From positions 1,302,001-1,366,000 of the forward strand of contig OY282460.1 of NCBI GenBank assembly GCA_958296295.1: a stretch of DNA of 64,000 nucleotides, given 5' to 3'. The position numbers and the translations under genes were made by a program. This document shows positions 15,397-23,836 of the stretch, in pieces. Position 1 is the first letter of the stretch. The number at the start of each line of letters is the position of its first letter. This DNA comes from an uncultured Pseudomonadales bacterium. Its GTDB lineage: Bacteria; Pseudomonadota; Gammaproteobacteria; Pseudomonadales; Azotimanducaceae. Below the pieces are notes generated by a model. It saw only the letters and a program-made list of their open reading frames with translations, was not told the DNA's origin and made no database searches.

Positions 15397-18288
15397 CTAT
15401 TCCTTGGCCGAATGCATCCGCTCAAGGACATGCCGGGCCACTTCCATGACTTCAGCCGGGGCGCGAACATCCTCGCCCAGGTATTGACGCAAGGCGACAT
15501 CAAGCGGCCAGAGAGCCGCGGCTGCGCTGGCATCCTGGGAAAGCAGATACGACACCGCCTGCTCCGCGCCCCTGGATGCGATTGTGTCGACCATGAAATT
15601 AAACATCGCGTTAGTCATGTTCAAGATTTCTTCCTCACCGTCCCCGAACCGGTGGATCATTTCCGCACAGACGGTCACCATCTCGTCGAATTCATCCTTC
15701 CGGGCATGAGTCTCGCCCTTGCCCCGTAGCGCCTTGGCGACCAGCAGCCGCAGTTCGGGATCGTCGCTGTCGCCGAAACGCCGCAGCAGCTCGTCGTACG
15801 CGTCGACCGCCGCGTCGGGCTGGTTCATCTGGCCAAGCGTGAAGCCTTTGTTGAACAGCGCCTCGGCGACCAGCAGCCGCAGATCGGGATCGTCGCTGTC
15901 GCCGAAACGCCGCAGCAGCTTGTCGTACGTTCCGACCTCCGCCTGGGCCTGTTCTAGCTGGCCAAGCGTCACGCCCTTGTTGACCAGCGCCCCGGCGACC
16001 GGCAGCCGCAGATCGGGGTCGTCGCTGTCGCCGAAACGCCGTAGCAGCTCGTCGTACGCGTCAACCGCCGCGTCGTGCTGGTTCATCTGGCGAAGCGTCA
16101 CGCCCTTGTTGAACTGTGCTTTGGCGACCTGCGAGCGCAGATCGGGATCGTCGCTGTCGCCGAAACGCCGCAAGAGCGCGTCGAACGTTCCGACCGCCGC
16201 CTGGGACTGGTCCAGCCGGCCAAGCGCCACGCCTTTGTTGACCAGCGCTTTGGCGACCCGCCGCCGCAGATCGGGGTCGTCGCTGTCGCCGAACCGCCGC
16301 AGCAGCTCGTCGTACGTTCCGACCTCCGCCTGGGGTTGTTCCAGCTGGCCAAGCGTCACGCCCTTGTTGAACAGCGCCTCGGCGACCCGCAGCCGCAGAT
16401 GGGGATCGTCGCTGTCGCCGAACCGCCACAGCAGCTTGTCGTACGTTCCGACCTCCGCTTGGGGCTGTTCCAGCTGGCCAAGCGTCACGCCCTTGTTGAC
16501 CAGCGCCCCGGCGACCCGCCGCCGCAGATGGGGATCGTCGCTGTCGCCGAACCGCCGCAGCAGCTCGTCGCACGCGTCAATCGCCGCGTCGTGCTGTTCT
16601 AGCTGGCTAAGCGTCACGCCTTTGTTGAACAGCGCTTTGGCGACCGGCAGCCGCAGATCGGTAGCGTCGCTGTCGCCGAACCGCCGCAGCAGCTCGTCGT
16701 ACGTGCCGACCGCCGCCTGGGCCTGTTCTAGCTGGCCAAGCGCCACGCCCTTGTTGACCAGGGCTTTGGCGACCGGCAGCCGCAGATCGGGATCGTCGCT
16801 CTGGCCGAACCGCCGCACGAGCTCGTCGAACGTTCCGACCGCCGCCTGGGGCTGGTCCAGCCAACCAAGCGCTAGGCCCTTTTTGAACAGCGCCTCGGCG
16901 ACCGGCAGCCGCAGATCGGGATCGTCGCTCTCGCCGAATCGCCGCAACAGCTCGTCCAACTCGCCTGCCTGTACCCGATCTACGCTCGCGGCCAGCGGCA
17001 TGTCAGCAGCTTCCATCTCGCTCGTAGATTTCTCTGCCATAGCGCGTTCGAATTCGCGCATTGCAATAGGAGGGAGTGCCGGGTCTGCCTGGGCCTTGTG
17101 GAGGATGTCCGTCACCTCTTCGGCTCTGAAGAAGAAGACCATGAACCGCACTAGGCTTCTTACCAGGGCTGCTTCGTTGCGCTCTCGCCGGAGCTTGTAG
17201 TAGATGCTGTAGAGGCGTTGGGTGGCGGCGTAGTGCCGCCTATTGCCTCGTCCACTGGCCGAGATCGCGCCACGTTCAACGAGTCGCCCCAGCAACGCGG
17301 AGACCTTGCGTATGTCCATGCGGGCGCGTGCGGCGATCTCTCCGGCGGTGGACGGTTGCCAAAGGTCGATCAGCGCCACGTAAACGCGCCGCTCGGTCTT
17401 CGGTAGCGAATCGAGGTGAGAGCGGAAATACTCGGTGTGGTCGTCGATGAGTCTTACTAGTTCCTGCATCAGTTCGCCGAACGAGCGATGCAGGGAGAAG
17501 TCGGCGATGAGGACCAGCAGGCGCGGGTCTCCGCCGGTGAGGATTCGCAGCGCTTCTATGTCCTCGCGCTCTTCGCCGGTTAGCGCTTGCATCAGGCGGC
17601 CGCAGGCCACCGTATCCAACGGGTCCAAGTGGACGACGCGGAAGAGCTCGTAGAAGGGCTGGTCGGGATCGTCCAAGCCCCTAAAGCGGCTGGTCGCCGT
17701 GGCAAGCAAAGTGATCTTTGGTTCGGTCTGTAGAGCTTGGCGCAGAGACCAACCGAAGTTTTCGTCCACGTCGCTCGACAAGCTCTGCAAGTTCTCGGCC
17801 ATCACCACGAGGTGTCTATCGAGCCGATCGGTCGTGTCTAGAACAGCGGCACGTGCGCGCTCTGCCACGTCTCTGTTCTGCCATTGCGAGGTCAAGTCCG
17901 CGTGTGTCTTCGACAGTTCGTCGGTAAGGTCGGGGTGGTTGCCACGAATCTCACTGGCCAACTGGAACAACGCTTCCATCCAGAAATCGCCAATTGTGAA
18001 TATCTCGTGGCTTTCCTCCATGAACCGAATCGGCACGAGCCGGTTGGCAAGTTCCTCGTTGGTGCGAATTTCTGCGGCGCTACGAGCCAAGAGCATCGTC
18101 TTGCCGCGGCCGCGTGGCGCAACGATCAGTAGGTGCTGGCAGGAACGCGCTTCGATGTTGCGGCGCAGCGTGTCCATCACGATCTGGAGTTCGTGCTTTC
18201 GTACCACGAACTGTTCGATCACCTCCTCGTCCGATTGGAACGTGCCGGGATTGAACTTGCGGATGGTTCGCTCGTGAGGGGTGGTCAT
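15397..18288 (-). CDS. NTPase with winged helix and ten 43-residue TPR-like repeats
   Basis: A 963-residue protein, second gene of a two-gene operon. Walker A APRGRGKT lies at residues 57-64, in an AAA/archaeal-type ATPase domain to about 300. Next comes a MarR-like winged helix at about 305-360 (AGEIAARARMDIRKVSALLG). From 446 to 875 there are ten near-identical 43-residue units with consensus LLRRFGDSDDPDLR, VAKALVNKGV and AVGTYDE segments, a TPR-like solenoid, then a degenerate eleventh unit and a tail. The start is the ATG overlapping the upstream stop (ATGA); an upstream in-frame extension to 18363 has no homologous look. The layout (ATPase, wHTH, superhelical sensor) resembles STAND-class signalling NTPases, but no effector domain is visible. 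Function is unknown; a defence role is inference from the neighbourhood. Confidence 0.88.
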   Translation of the reverse strand: MTTPHERTIRKFNPGTFQSDEEVIEQFVVRKHELQIVMDTLRRNIEARSCQHLLIVAPRGRGKTMLLARSAAEIRTNEELANRLVPIRFMEESHEIFTIGDFWMEALFQLASEIRGNHPDLTDELSKTHADLTSQWQNRDVAERARAAVLDTTDRLDRHLVVMAENLQSLSSDVDENFGWSLRQALQTEPKITLLATATSRFRGLDDPDQPFYELFRVVHLDPLDTVACGRLMQALTGEEREDIEALRILTGGDPRLLVLIADFSLHRSFGELMQELVRLIDDHTEYFRSHLDSLPKTERRVYVALIDLWQPSTAGEIAARARMDIRKVSALLGRLVERGAISASGRGNRRHYAATQRLYSIYYKLRRERNEAALVRSLVRFMVFFFRAEEVTDILHKAQADPALPPIAMREFERAMAEKSTSEMEAADMPLAASVDRVQAGELDELLRRFGESDDPDLRLPVAEALFKKGLALGWLDQPQAAVGTFDELVRRFGQSDDPDLRLPVAKALVNKGVALGQLEQAQAAVGTYDELLRRFGDSDATDLRLPVAKALFNKGVTLSQLEQHDAAIDACDELLRRFGDSDDPHLRRRVAGALVNKGVTLGQLEQPQAEVGTYDKLLWRFGDSDDPHLRLRVAEALFNKGVTLGQLEQPQAEVGTYDELLRRFGDSDDPDLRRRVAKALVNKGVALGRLDQSQAAVGTFDALLRRFGDSDDPDLRSQVAKAQFNKGVTLRQMNQHDAAVDAYDELLRRFGDSDDPDLRLPVAGALVNKGVTLGQLEQAQAEVGTYDKLLRRFGDSDDPDLRLLVAEALFNKGFTLGQMNQPDAAVDAYDELLRRFGDSDDPELRLLVAKALRGKGETHARKDEFDEMVTVCAEMIHRFGDGEEEILNMTNAMFNFMVDTIASRGAEQAVSYLLSQDASAAAALWPLDVALRQYLGEDVRAPAEVMEVARHVLERMHSAKE
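15664..16953 (-). repeat. Ten tandem 129-bp coding repeats
   Basis: The DNA repeats with an exact 129-bp period (for example GCCGAAACG at 15772, 15901 and 16030), each unit encoding 43 residues in frame. Units differ at scattered positions. Neighbouring units share blocks (QLEQPQAEVGTYD in units 4 and 5, QMNQ in units 7 and 9), a pattern expected from duplication and recombination among units. Confidence 0.92.
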
Positions 18289-19526
18289 TGGGTACCGCCC
18301 GCGGCGTCTGAAGATCGACGTTCGAGAGGGGTGTGACGGTCGCGGTAGCGGGAAGCAAGCCAATCCTTTAGCAGACGGAAGGGGATTCGGTGGCCCTCGT
18401 TCGTTCTCTCCAGATAGCCGTCATGTTCCAGTACCGCCAAGGTCTCCGTGATGTGCCGCTGCACATCCTTTTGGACTTTGGCATGCCGTTGCGCGAGGCT
18501 ACGGCGCGCCGCCGCGGAAAACACGCCTTGGGTGGCAGCTTCGGCGAGCACTTGTGTGGCGATCTTGAAGCAATCCTCATCCAAGCCCTGTTGCAGGCGC
18601 GTCTCGTAGTGCAGCAAGTCGCCTTGGCCCGACGCGCCGAGCACTTCTGTTCGATACACAGTAGCGACGTCCTGCAAGGTCACGCGGTTTTTGCCGCTCA
18701 TCGTGACGAAGTCCGACAGCCGGATGAAGAAGGATTGCACGAAGTGTGGCACGCCGATGCCGAGCGCCTCGTACACAGCGCCCGGCACGTCGGCGTCCAT
18801 GGGCAGATTGTTGTCTCTGCTTAGGCGATTGATGCAGGCAATGGTGGTGTCGCGGTCCCACGGAGCTAGCCGGAAGCCAAAGAGGTCGTTGATGCGGTCC
18901 GGGATGCCGAGCCTGCCTACGAGCGGTGCGAGGCCGATGCTGCCTGTGAGCAGGAATGTGGGCGAGCCGTTCGATCGGTTCTGGCGTAGTTTGCGCAACC
19001 AACTGAGGAACTCTTCAGCGCGGTCAGCGCCGTCTTTCCTCCTCTTGAGCAGTTTGACGAGGAAGATCGGCACTTCGTCCAACACGATCAGCACCGGATG
19101 TTCGTATTCGGCGCAGGCTTTGATGATCTGGTCGCCGTGCCTGCGCCAAGTGCCGGCATCCAGCGCGGAGCGAATCGCCAGCCGGAAATTGCGGCCGCCA
19201 ACTTCTTGTACGTTGGCGCGTAACCAACGGCCCATCTTCTGGACGAACGGCTCGGAAATGCCTTCAACCCGTTCCGCTTCTGCGGCGATGGCTGCGACCA
19301 CATGTTCCGGGCTAGTGGCGTCTTCGATGTCGATGAACAGGGCCACCCAGCCCTTGGCGGCGAGTCGCTCTCCGATCGCATGGGCAAGCGTGGTCTTGCC
19401 CATGCGACGCTGCCCGGTCAGCAGGATGTGATCACCTTTCGCTATTTTCTCTTCAAGGAGCTTCAACTCCTTCTTTCGGTTGAATAAGTCGTCGCCGGAC
19501 ACCCAAGCACCTGCGGTCGGTCTCAT
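18285..19526 (-). CDS. AAA-family ATPase (archaeal-type), partner of the repeat NTPase
   Basis: A 413-residue ATPase, first gene of the operon. Walker A is GQRRMGKTT (residues 38-46) directly after an RKKEL segment, the usual start of this family. Walker B is LIVLDEVPIFL near residue 150, and sensor-like TFLLTGSIG comes near 205. The C-terminal 90 residues look like a winged helix (VFSAAARRSLAQRH to VLEHDGYLER). The ATG has a good AAGGTGA ribosome-binding site and lies about 22 nt from the predicted start point of a strong promoter. The stop overlaps the repeat NTPase start by four bases, implying stoichiometric expression. Exact role unknown. Confidence 0.87.
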   Translation of the reverse strand: MRPTAGAWVSGDDLFNRKKELKLLEEKIAKGDHILLTGQRRMGKTTLAHAIGERLAAKGWVALFIDIEDATSPEHVVAAIAAEAERVEGISEPFVQKMGRWLRANVQEVGGRNFRLAIRSALDAGTWRRHGDQIIKACAEYEHPVLIVLDEVPIFLVKLLKRRKDGADRAEEFLSWLRKLRQNRSNGSPTFLLTGSIGLAPLVGRLGIPDRINDLFGFRLAPWDRDTTIACINRLSRDNNLPMDADVPGAVYEALGIGVPHFVQSFFIRLSDFVTMSGKNRVTLQDVATVYRTEVLGASGQGDLLHYETRLQQGLDEDCFKIATQVLAEAATQGVFSAAARRSLAQRHAKVQKDVQRHITETLAVLEHDGYLERTNEGHRIPFRLLKDWLASRYRDRHTPLERRSSDAAGGTQ

Positions 19527-19555
19527 CGCTTCACCTTGTTGCTAGGAAGGCACCC

Positions 19556-19584
19556 ACAGTAACGGTCAACAAGATTGTTGTCAA
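19556..19584 (-). promoter_or_regulatory. Sigma70-type promoter of the two-ATPase operon
   Basis: On the minus strand a perfect -35 TTGACA (19584-19579) is followed by a 17-bp spacer and -10 TACTGT (19561-19556). Predicted transcription starts near 19549, about 22 nt before the ATG at 19526. The -35 and spacer lie inside the left arm of the inverted repeat at 19568-19609. Confidence 0.7.
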
Positions 19585-19609
19585 CTGTTTTGTTGACAAC
19601 AATCCTGTT
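19568..19609. promoter_or_regulatory. 18-bp inverted repeat overlapping the promoter, likely operator
   Basis: Arms at 19568-19585 and 19592-19609 (AACAAGATTGTTGTCAAC and its near-exact complement, one mismatch) flank a 6-nt spacer. Because it covers the -35 element, a bound dimer would repress the ATPase operon. As RNA it would form a hairpin only on transcripts started upstream. It is AT-richer than the surroundings. Confidence 0.65.
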
Positions 19610-19649
19610 GTGTCTCGTGCCTCCGCACGACCACGGCGTCGAGTTTCAC

Positions 19650-20130
19650 GAGCACCGGGGCGGCGGTGGCGCGCTCCGGGCTCTCTCGGCGCCGGCTGGG
19701 TGCGGCGGCTGGCCGGCGTCGTGGCGACAGCGAAGCGGGCGGAGCGGGCCGCGAGGCAGGTCGGGTGGGAGATCACGGCGTGGGATGAGGCGGCGCCGGC
19801 GGAGACGATGTACCGCAGCCCGGACGGCACCGGCGTGCCGGTGGTGCGGCGGGACGCGGGACGCGGGACGGGGAGGACGGCCGGCCGCCGAAGACGCGGG
19901 AGGCCAGGTGGCGGTGTTCCACACGGCGGAGCGGCGTAATCCGCAGACCGGCCTGCCGGAGCGCGACGAGGGTTTGGCGGGGCGCACGGCGGCGATCGAC
20001 AGCGCGGCGTCGAGGGACGTGGATGCGGAGCCGTCGGCGTTCGCGCGGCGGCTCTGGCGGGCCGCCGGGCGGTTCGGGTTCGCGGCGGCGAAGCGGCAGG
20101 TGGTGGTCGCCGACGCGCGAAGTGGGTCTA
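19650..20130 (+). pseudogene. Degenerate ISKra4-family transposase fragment
   Basis: Fragments in shifting frames read as an ISKra4-type transposase. RRLAGVVATAKRAERAARQ and MYRSPDGTGVPVVRRDA come from one frame. VAVFHTAERRNPQTGLPER, then AAIDSAASRDVDAEPSAF and ARRLWRAAGRFGFAAAKRQ, come from another. The DGTG motif, the TREA-like linker and the SAxxRD block match the family order. The reading frame shifts at about 19865-19905 and the C-terminal catalytic part is missing, so the gene is dead. It abuts an ISNCY fragment at about 20135. Confidence 0.7.
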
Positions 20131-20139
20131 GCGACAGCG

Positions 20140-20680
20140 GACTCTTCGAGTGCGGCCGGCTGCTGGCGCTGCGGTTCTGCCGGTCGGAGACGACGGAGGC
20201 GTACATGGAGACGCGGGGCACCTCGCGGCGCACGGTCGTCCGGTGGCGCTGTACTCGGACCGGTACAGCGTGTTCCGGGTGAACCGGAAGGATGGCGGCG
20301 ACGCGCCGACCCAGTTCACGCGCGCGCTGCCGACGCTGGACATCGAGCCGGTCCACGCCGGCACGCCGCAGGCGAATGCCGACTGAAGTCGGGCCGGGTG
20401 GAGCGCGCCAACCTGGATCGCGCCAACCTGACTCATGGCGGACCACAACCGGCGCTTCCCGGTGGTGCCGCGGAAGGCGGAGGACGCGCACCGTCCGGTG
20501 CTGCGCACCGGATGCTGGCGGAGGGCGAGGCGGCGGTTCCGGTGGAGGACGAGAAGGGCGTGCGGAGCCGGGTGGACGCGGCGAAGGCGGAACAGGCGGC
20601 GAGGCCGGACTGGAAGCCGGCGCCGGACCATCCGTGGCGCCGGCCGTTCAAGCCCGCGGCGGAGCGCGCCGCGGCATGAG
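20140..20680 (+). pseudogene. Degenerate ISNCY-family (IS1202-like) transposase fragment
   Basis: Blocks of an ISNCY transposase appear in order but in alternating frames. LLALRFCRSETTEAYMET, HGRPVALYSDRYSVFRVN, TQFTRALPTLDIEPVHAG and TPQAN are followed by a short GRVERAN block. Then MADHNRRFPVVPRKAEDAHR appears, and finally QAARPDWKPAPDHPWRRPF at the C-terminus. At least three frameshifts separate them, and the N-terminal helix-turn-helix region is absent. It is a fossil without visible terminal repeats. Confidence 0.72.
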
Positions 20681-20894
20681 GTCGCGCCGGGCCGGGATGG
20701 CGCGTCCGAACCGGCGCCGCGTTATCCACCGTCTTTCCACCGCCGCTTTTGCGATGAAGGGGGATCGCGCCCGTGGAAAGACCGTGGAAAACGCTACTCG
20801 GCTCGCCCGGGCGAGGCCACCTCGTCGCCGCCGGCAGATCCCGGGCCTTCGGCAAAGGGGACATTTCTACTTTGCGTTGACAGTCGCCGAAGAT

Positions 20895-21716
20895 ATGGCT
20901 GAGCTCGGGAAGGCCTACCGTCAAATGGAGGATCTTCAGCGAGAGGACATCCGAGGGTTCATCAAGAGACGGAACGCGATGGGCGTTGGCGTGATCACTC
21001 CGTTACTGCTCTGGCTGCTGGATGCCCAACTGCCGCCCAATAAGCTCGCGAACTGTCTCAAGGCGCTTGAGAGCTTCTTGGTGCGGCGCGTTGTGTGCAG
21101 ATACAGCGCTAGGAGCTACGGGAGGCTCTTCGTCGCTATGATCCGGAAGCTGGCCGAAGACTCGCCCGAAAACGCCGACCGCATCATCGTTTCCCATCTG
21201 GACGAGCAGACCGCGCAAGCCGCCCTGTGGCCCGACGACAATGAGCTCCGCGAGAGTTTCTTGAACGCTCCACTCTATCAATACCTGACCCCCCGCCGAC
21301 TCAGATTGGTGCTTGAGGGCATTGAAGAGGAAGTGCGCACGAACAAGACCGAAAGCGGGGAAGTGCCCGGCGAGTTGGAAATCGAACATGTGATGCCGCA
21401 AGCATGGCCCGCCAATTGGCCGTTGCCGGACGACGTGGACGATTACGAGGAAGCTAGAGCCATCCGCGAACGAGCGATCCACACGATCGGGAACCTCACG
21501 CTCGTTAACCGCCAATTGAACCCGGCCCTATCGAACGTGCCTTGGGACCAAAAGAGCAAAGCCCTAGCGGAGCATAGTGTCCTTTTCCTAAACAAGTGGT
21601 TCGTGAACGACGGACCAGACGTGTGGGACGAGTCCGGGATAGCGAAGCGCGGGCAGTGGCTCTACGAATCCGCCGTGAAGATCTGGCCGCATTGTAGCGA
21701 TTTCTCGGTAGTGTGA
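20895..21716 (+). pseudogene. C-terminal remnant of a GmrSD/DUF262-DUF1524 HNH nuclease
   Basis: An open frame whose homologous part begins at about 20870 and reads as the helical middle plus the DUF1524 HNH domain of GmrSD-like type IV restriction proteins. Segments are YRQMEDLQREDIRGFIKR, ITPLLLWLLD, the HNH core ELEIEHVMPQAW with HTIGNLTLVNRQLNP, and SNVPWDQKSKAL. The N-terminal DUF262 nucleotidase domain (DGQQR region) is missing, and the sequence runs directly into the ISNCY fossil. I mark it a truncated pseudogene. A start at the ATG at 20895 could still give a 273-residue protein with an intact HNH motif, so residual activity is not excluded. Confidence 0.72.
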
Positions 21717-22798
21717 TCGACGACAATTGAACTCGCCATCGTTGCGGAGTTCGCTTTTGCCGAGTAGAAGTCGGCACTGGGCGTCTTGGCCTTAGTTGCC
21801 GCCGCTCTGCCATTCGCCCCTCCCGCCCACCAGCTTGGGGAACAACCGGCGAACCCGCGCACCACAACGCGCGCCATTGGGAAGGTCAGCGTGGACGGGG
21901 AACGTCCGCGTCGAACGGACGGACCATGCGCCTCCGGAGCCGCCCGCACGGGTTGTGCGAAATCGCCGCTCCGGAGAGCTTGTTCTCCACCCGGCGCATG
22001 AAATGCACCGGCAAACACTTGGACCGTCGCCGGCGCCAGTCCCGTGCTCTGGCTCCGCTGTGTCCGGCTCGCCGATTGGTTCGACGACTACCGGAACGAC
22101 CGGCTCGCCGCCTGAAGGATTCCGTGAGCGACTGCTGACCTACGATTTGTCGTACACCTCGCTGTGAATTACGCATCGTAGGCCACGGCTGTCGTCCCGT
22201 GCCCAACTCTTGGAATCCCGCTCCGGCTAGGGCACAGTACCGCCTACTGAAGCCGCCCAGTCAAGGTGGCTGTCTCAAAAGTGCGCCGTTGCTGCGGGAC
22301 GGTCGGTGTCGCGGATGCGCACACCTACGGTCGCCGCTGTCGGTAGTGAGAGCCGGCGATTCGGCGAGTCGGCTGAGAGTGTCCGGTCGGTGTCTGTGGG
22401 CACCCCGGTGCCACCCGCTCGCGGGCGTCGGCCACGGTGTCGCGTTAGGAGGCGGGTCCGGGACGTGGAGCGGTACCGATAGCTGCGAAAACTGCTGTGG
22501 TACGCTGATGGCGAAACGGTCGTGGAGAGCACGCAGCCGCTGAGCACGAACAGTCCGAAGGTGGCCGGTCCGTGGAGTAAGGCGCTGAGGCCCGTGCCTG
22601 CCAGCGTGGGCCAAGACGCGCGTGATCTTGGACAACCACTCGGCGGATGCGGCCTACGTGGCGACCGTGCCCAACCGTCCAGTTCATGGTCAAGCGCAAC
22701 CACAGTGTTCAAGTCGCGGTATCCGATCGACAACCACACGCGTCATCACAACCCTTTTCGGAAGCCAACCGCCAGAGCGATAGCACCCAGAGCGCACC
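21717..22798. other. About 1.1 kb without an intact gene; eroded mobile DNA
   Basis: No frame on either strand gives a recognisable intact protein. It holds an IS630-like trace near 22610-22700, an 8-bp inverted repeat (CCTACGAT at 22139-22146 and ATCGTAGG at 22175-22182), and a sequence near 22270 (GGCTGTCTCAAAAGT) that looks like an insertion-sequence end. The promoter of the C5 methylase gene should lie at its right end, but I could not place it. Confidence 0.5.
22610..22700 (+). pseudogene. Short IS630-family transposase trace
   Basis: One frame reads KTRVILDNHSADAAYVATV then PNRP. This resembles the IS630 catalytic stretch VILDNHSAH...YLATVPNR with a small internal deletion. Nothing else of the element is recognisable. 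It is a very short match, so confidence is low. Confidence 0.35.
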
Positions 22799-23836
22799 AT
22801 GATCAAGGCCATCGACTTTTTCTGTGGCGCGGGAGGCCTAACGCGAGGGCTTCTTGACGCCGGCATCGATGTCGTTGCCGGTGTGGACAACGACGAACGC
22901 CTGCGTGACACCTACGAGCGCAACAACAAGCCAAGCCTCTTCGTCAAGGAGGACATCGCCGAAGTCGACATCGACGCTTTGCGGAAGAAGGTCGGCATCG
23001 GGCCGACAGATACGACGCTGTATGCCGCGTGTACGCCCTGCCAGCCTTTCTCGACCCTCAACAGGACCAAGGTGGACGACCAGCAAAAAGCGCTATTGCT
23101 CGAGTTCGCCGAGATCGTGGCGCAGGCGCCGCCCGATTTCGTCATCGTGGAGAATGTGCCGGGCCTGAACAACGCCATCGGGCAGGACATCTACAGGCGG
23201 TTCGAGGCCGTTCTCGTTGGCCGAGGCTTCAAGTCGGATGCCGCCTTGCTGGACGCAAAGCATTTTGGCGTGCCGCAGACGCGCAAGCGCTTCATCCTCA
23301 TAGCTTCCGCACACGGCGTTGCGCGGCTGCCCGCGCCGACGACCGCCGACAAGCCGCGGACGGTCAGAGAACACATCGGCAAGTACCCTCGCTTGGTGGA
23401 TGGCGAAGAGTCGGAGGACTACGCCAACCATGCCGCCCGCCCTCTCCCGTCGCATCACAAGCGCATCGTCCAAGCTGTGCCTCCCAACGGTGGCAGCAGG
23501 CGAGACGTTGAGGACACCGCCATCCTGCTGAAGTGCCACCAAGAGAGACCAGACGCCCACAAGGACGTCTTTGGCCGCATGGCGTGGGACGGGCCCAGCC
23601 CCACTTTGACCTGCCGTTGCACGGATGTCTATTGCGGGCGCTTCATACACCCGGAACAGCACCGCGGCATCTCCCTGCGCGAGGCGGCCGCCCTCCAGAC
23701 CTTCGACGATGGGTACGAGTTCTTCGGCAGATCGTTCTTGGAGAAGTCGCGCCAAATCGGCAACGCGGTCCCCGTGCGCCTTGCGAAGGAGCTAGGCAAA
23801 GCCGTCATTGGGTTGCAGGAGGATGCGAGCCAATGA
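22799..23836 (+). CDS. C5-cytosine DNA methyltransferase
   Basis: Modification enzyme of the second R-M system. The 345 residues carry the m5C motifs in order: I DFFCGAGGLTRGL (residues 6-18), IV with the catalytic Cys in TPCQPFSTLNR, VI VIVENVPGL, VIII QTRKRFILIA, IX region REAAALQTFDDGYEF and X SRQIGNAVPVRLAKEL. The target-recognition region between VIII and IX is short, which suggests a short target site. The stop overlaps the start of the GHKL/nuclease gene (ATGA), so methylase and presumed restriction protein are coupled. No Vsr gene is nearby. Confidence 0.96.
   Translation: MIKAIDFFCGAGGLTRGLLDAGIDVVAGVDNDERLRDTYERNNKPSLFVKEDIAEVDIDALRKKVGIGPTDTTLYAACTPCQPFSTLNRTKVDDQQKALLLEFAEIVAQAPPDFVIVENVPGLNNAIGQDIYRRFEAVLVGRGFKSDAALLDAKHFGVPQTRKRFILIASAHGVARLPAPTTADKPRTVREHIGKYPRLVDGEESEDYANHAARPLPSHHKRIVQAVPPNGGSRRDVEDTAILLKCHQERPDAHKDVFGRMAWDGPSPTLTCRCTDVYCGRFIHPEQHRGISLREAAALQTFDDGYEFFGRSFLEKSRQIGNAVPVRLAKELGKAVIGLQEDASQ

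Noticed and set aside
15664..16953. A CRISPR array as explanation for the regular repeats
   Set aside because: The units are 129 bp, contiguous, without spacers, and stay in frame throughout a long coding sequence.
15719..17200. A 493-codon rightward frame with a striking Ser/Arg-rich repeat
   Set aside because: The periodicity simply reflects the 129-bp repeats of the leftward NTPase gene. There is no start context or domain.
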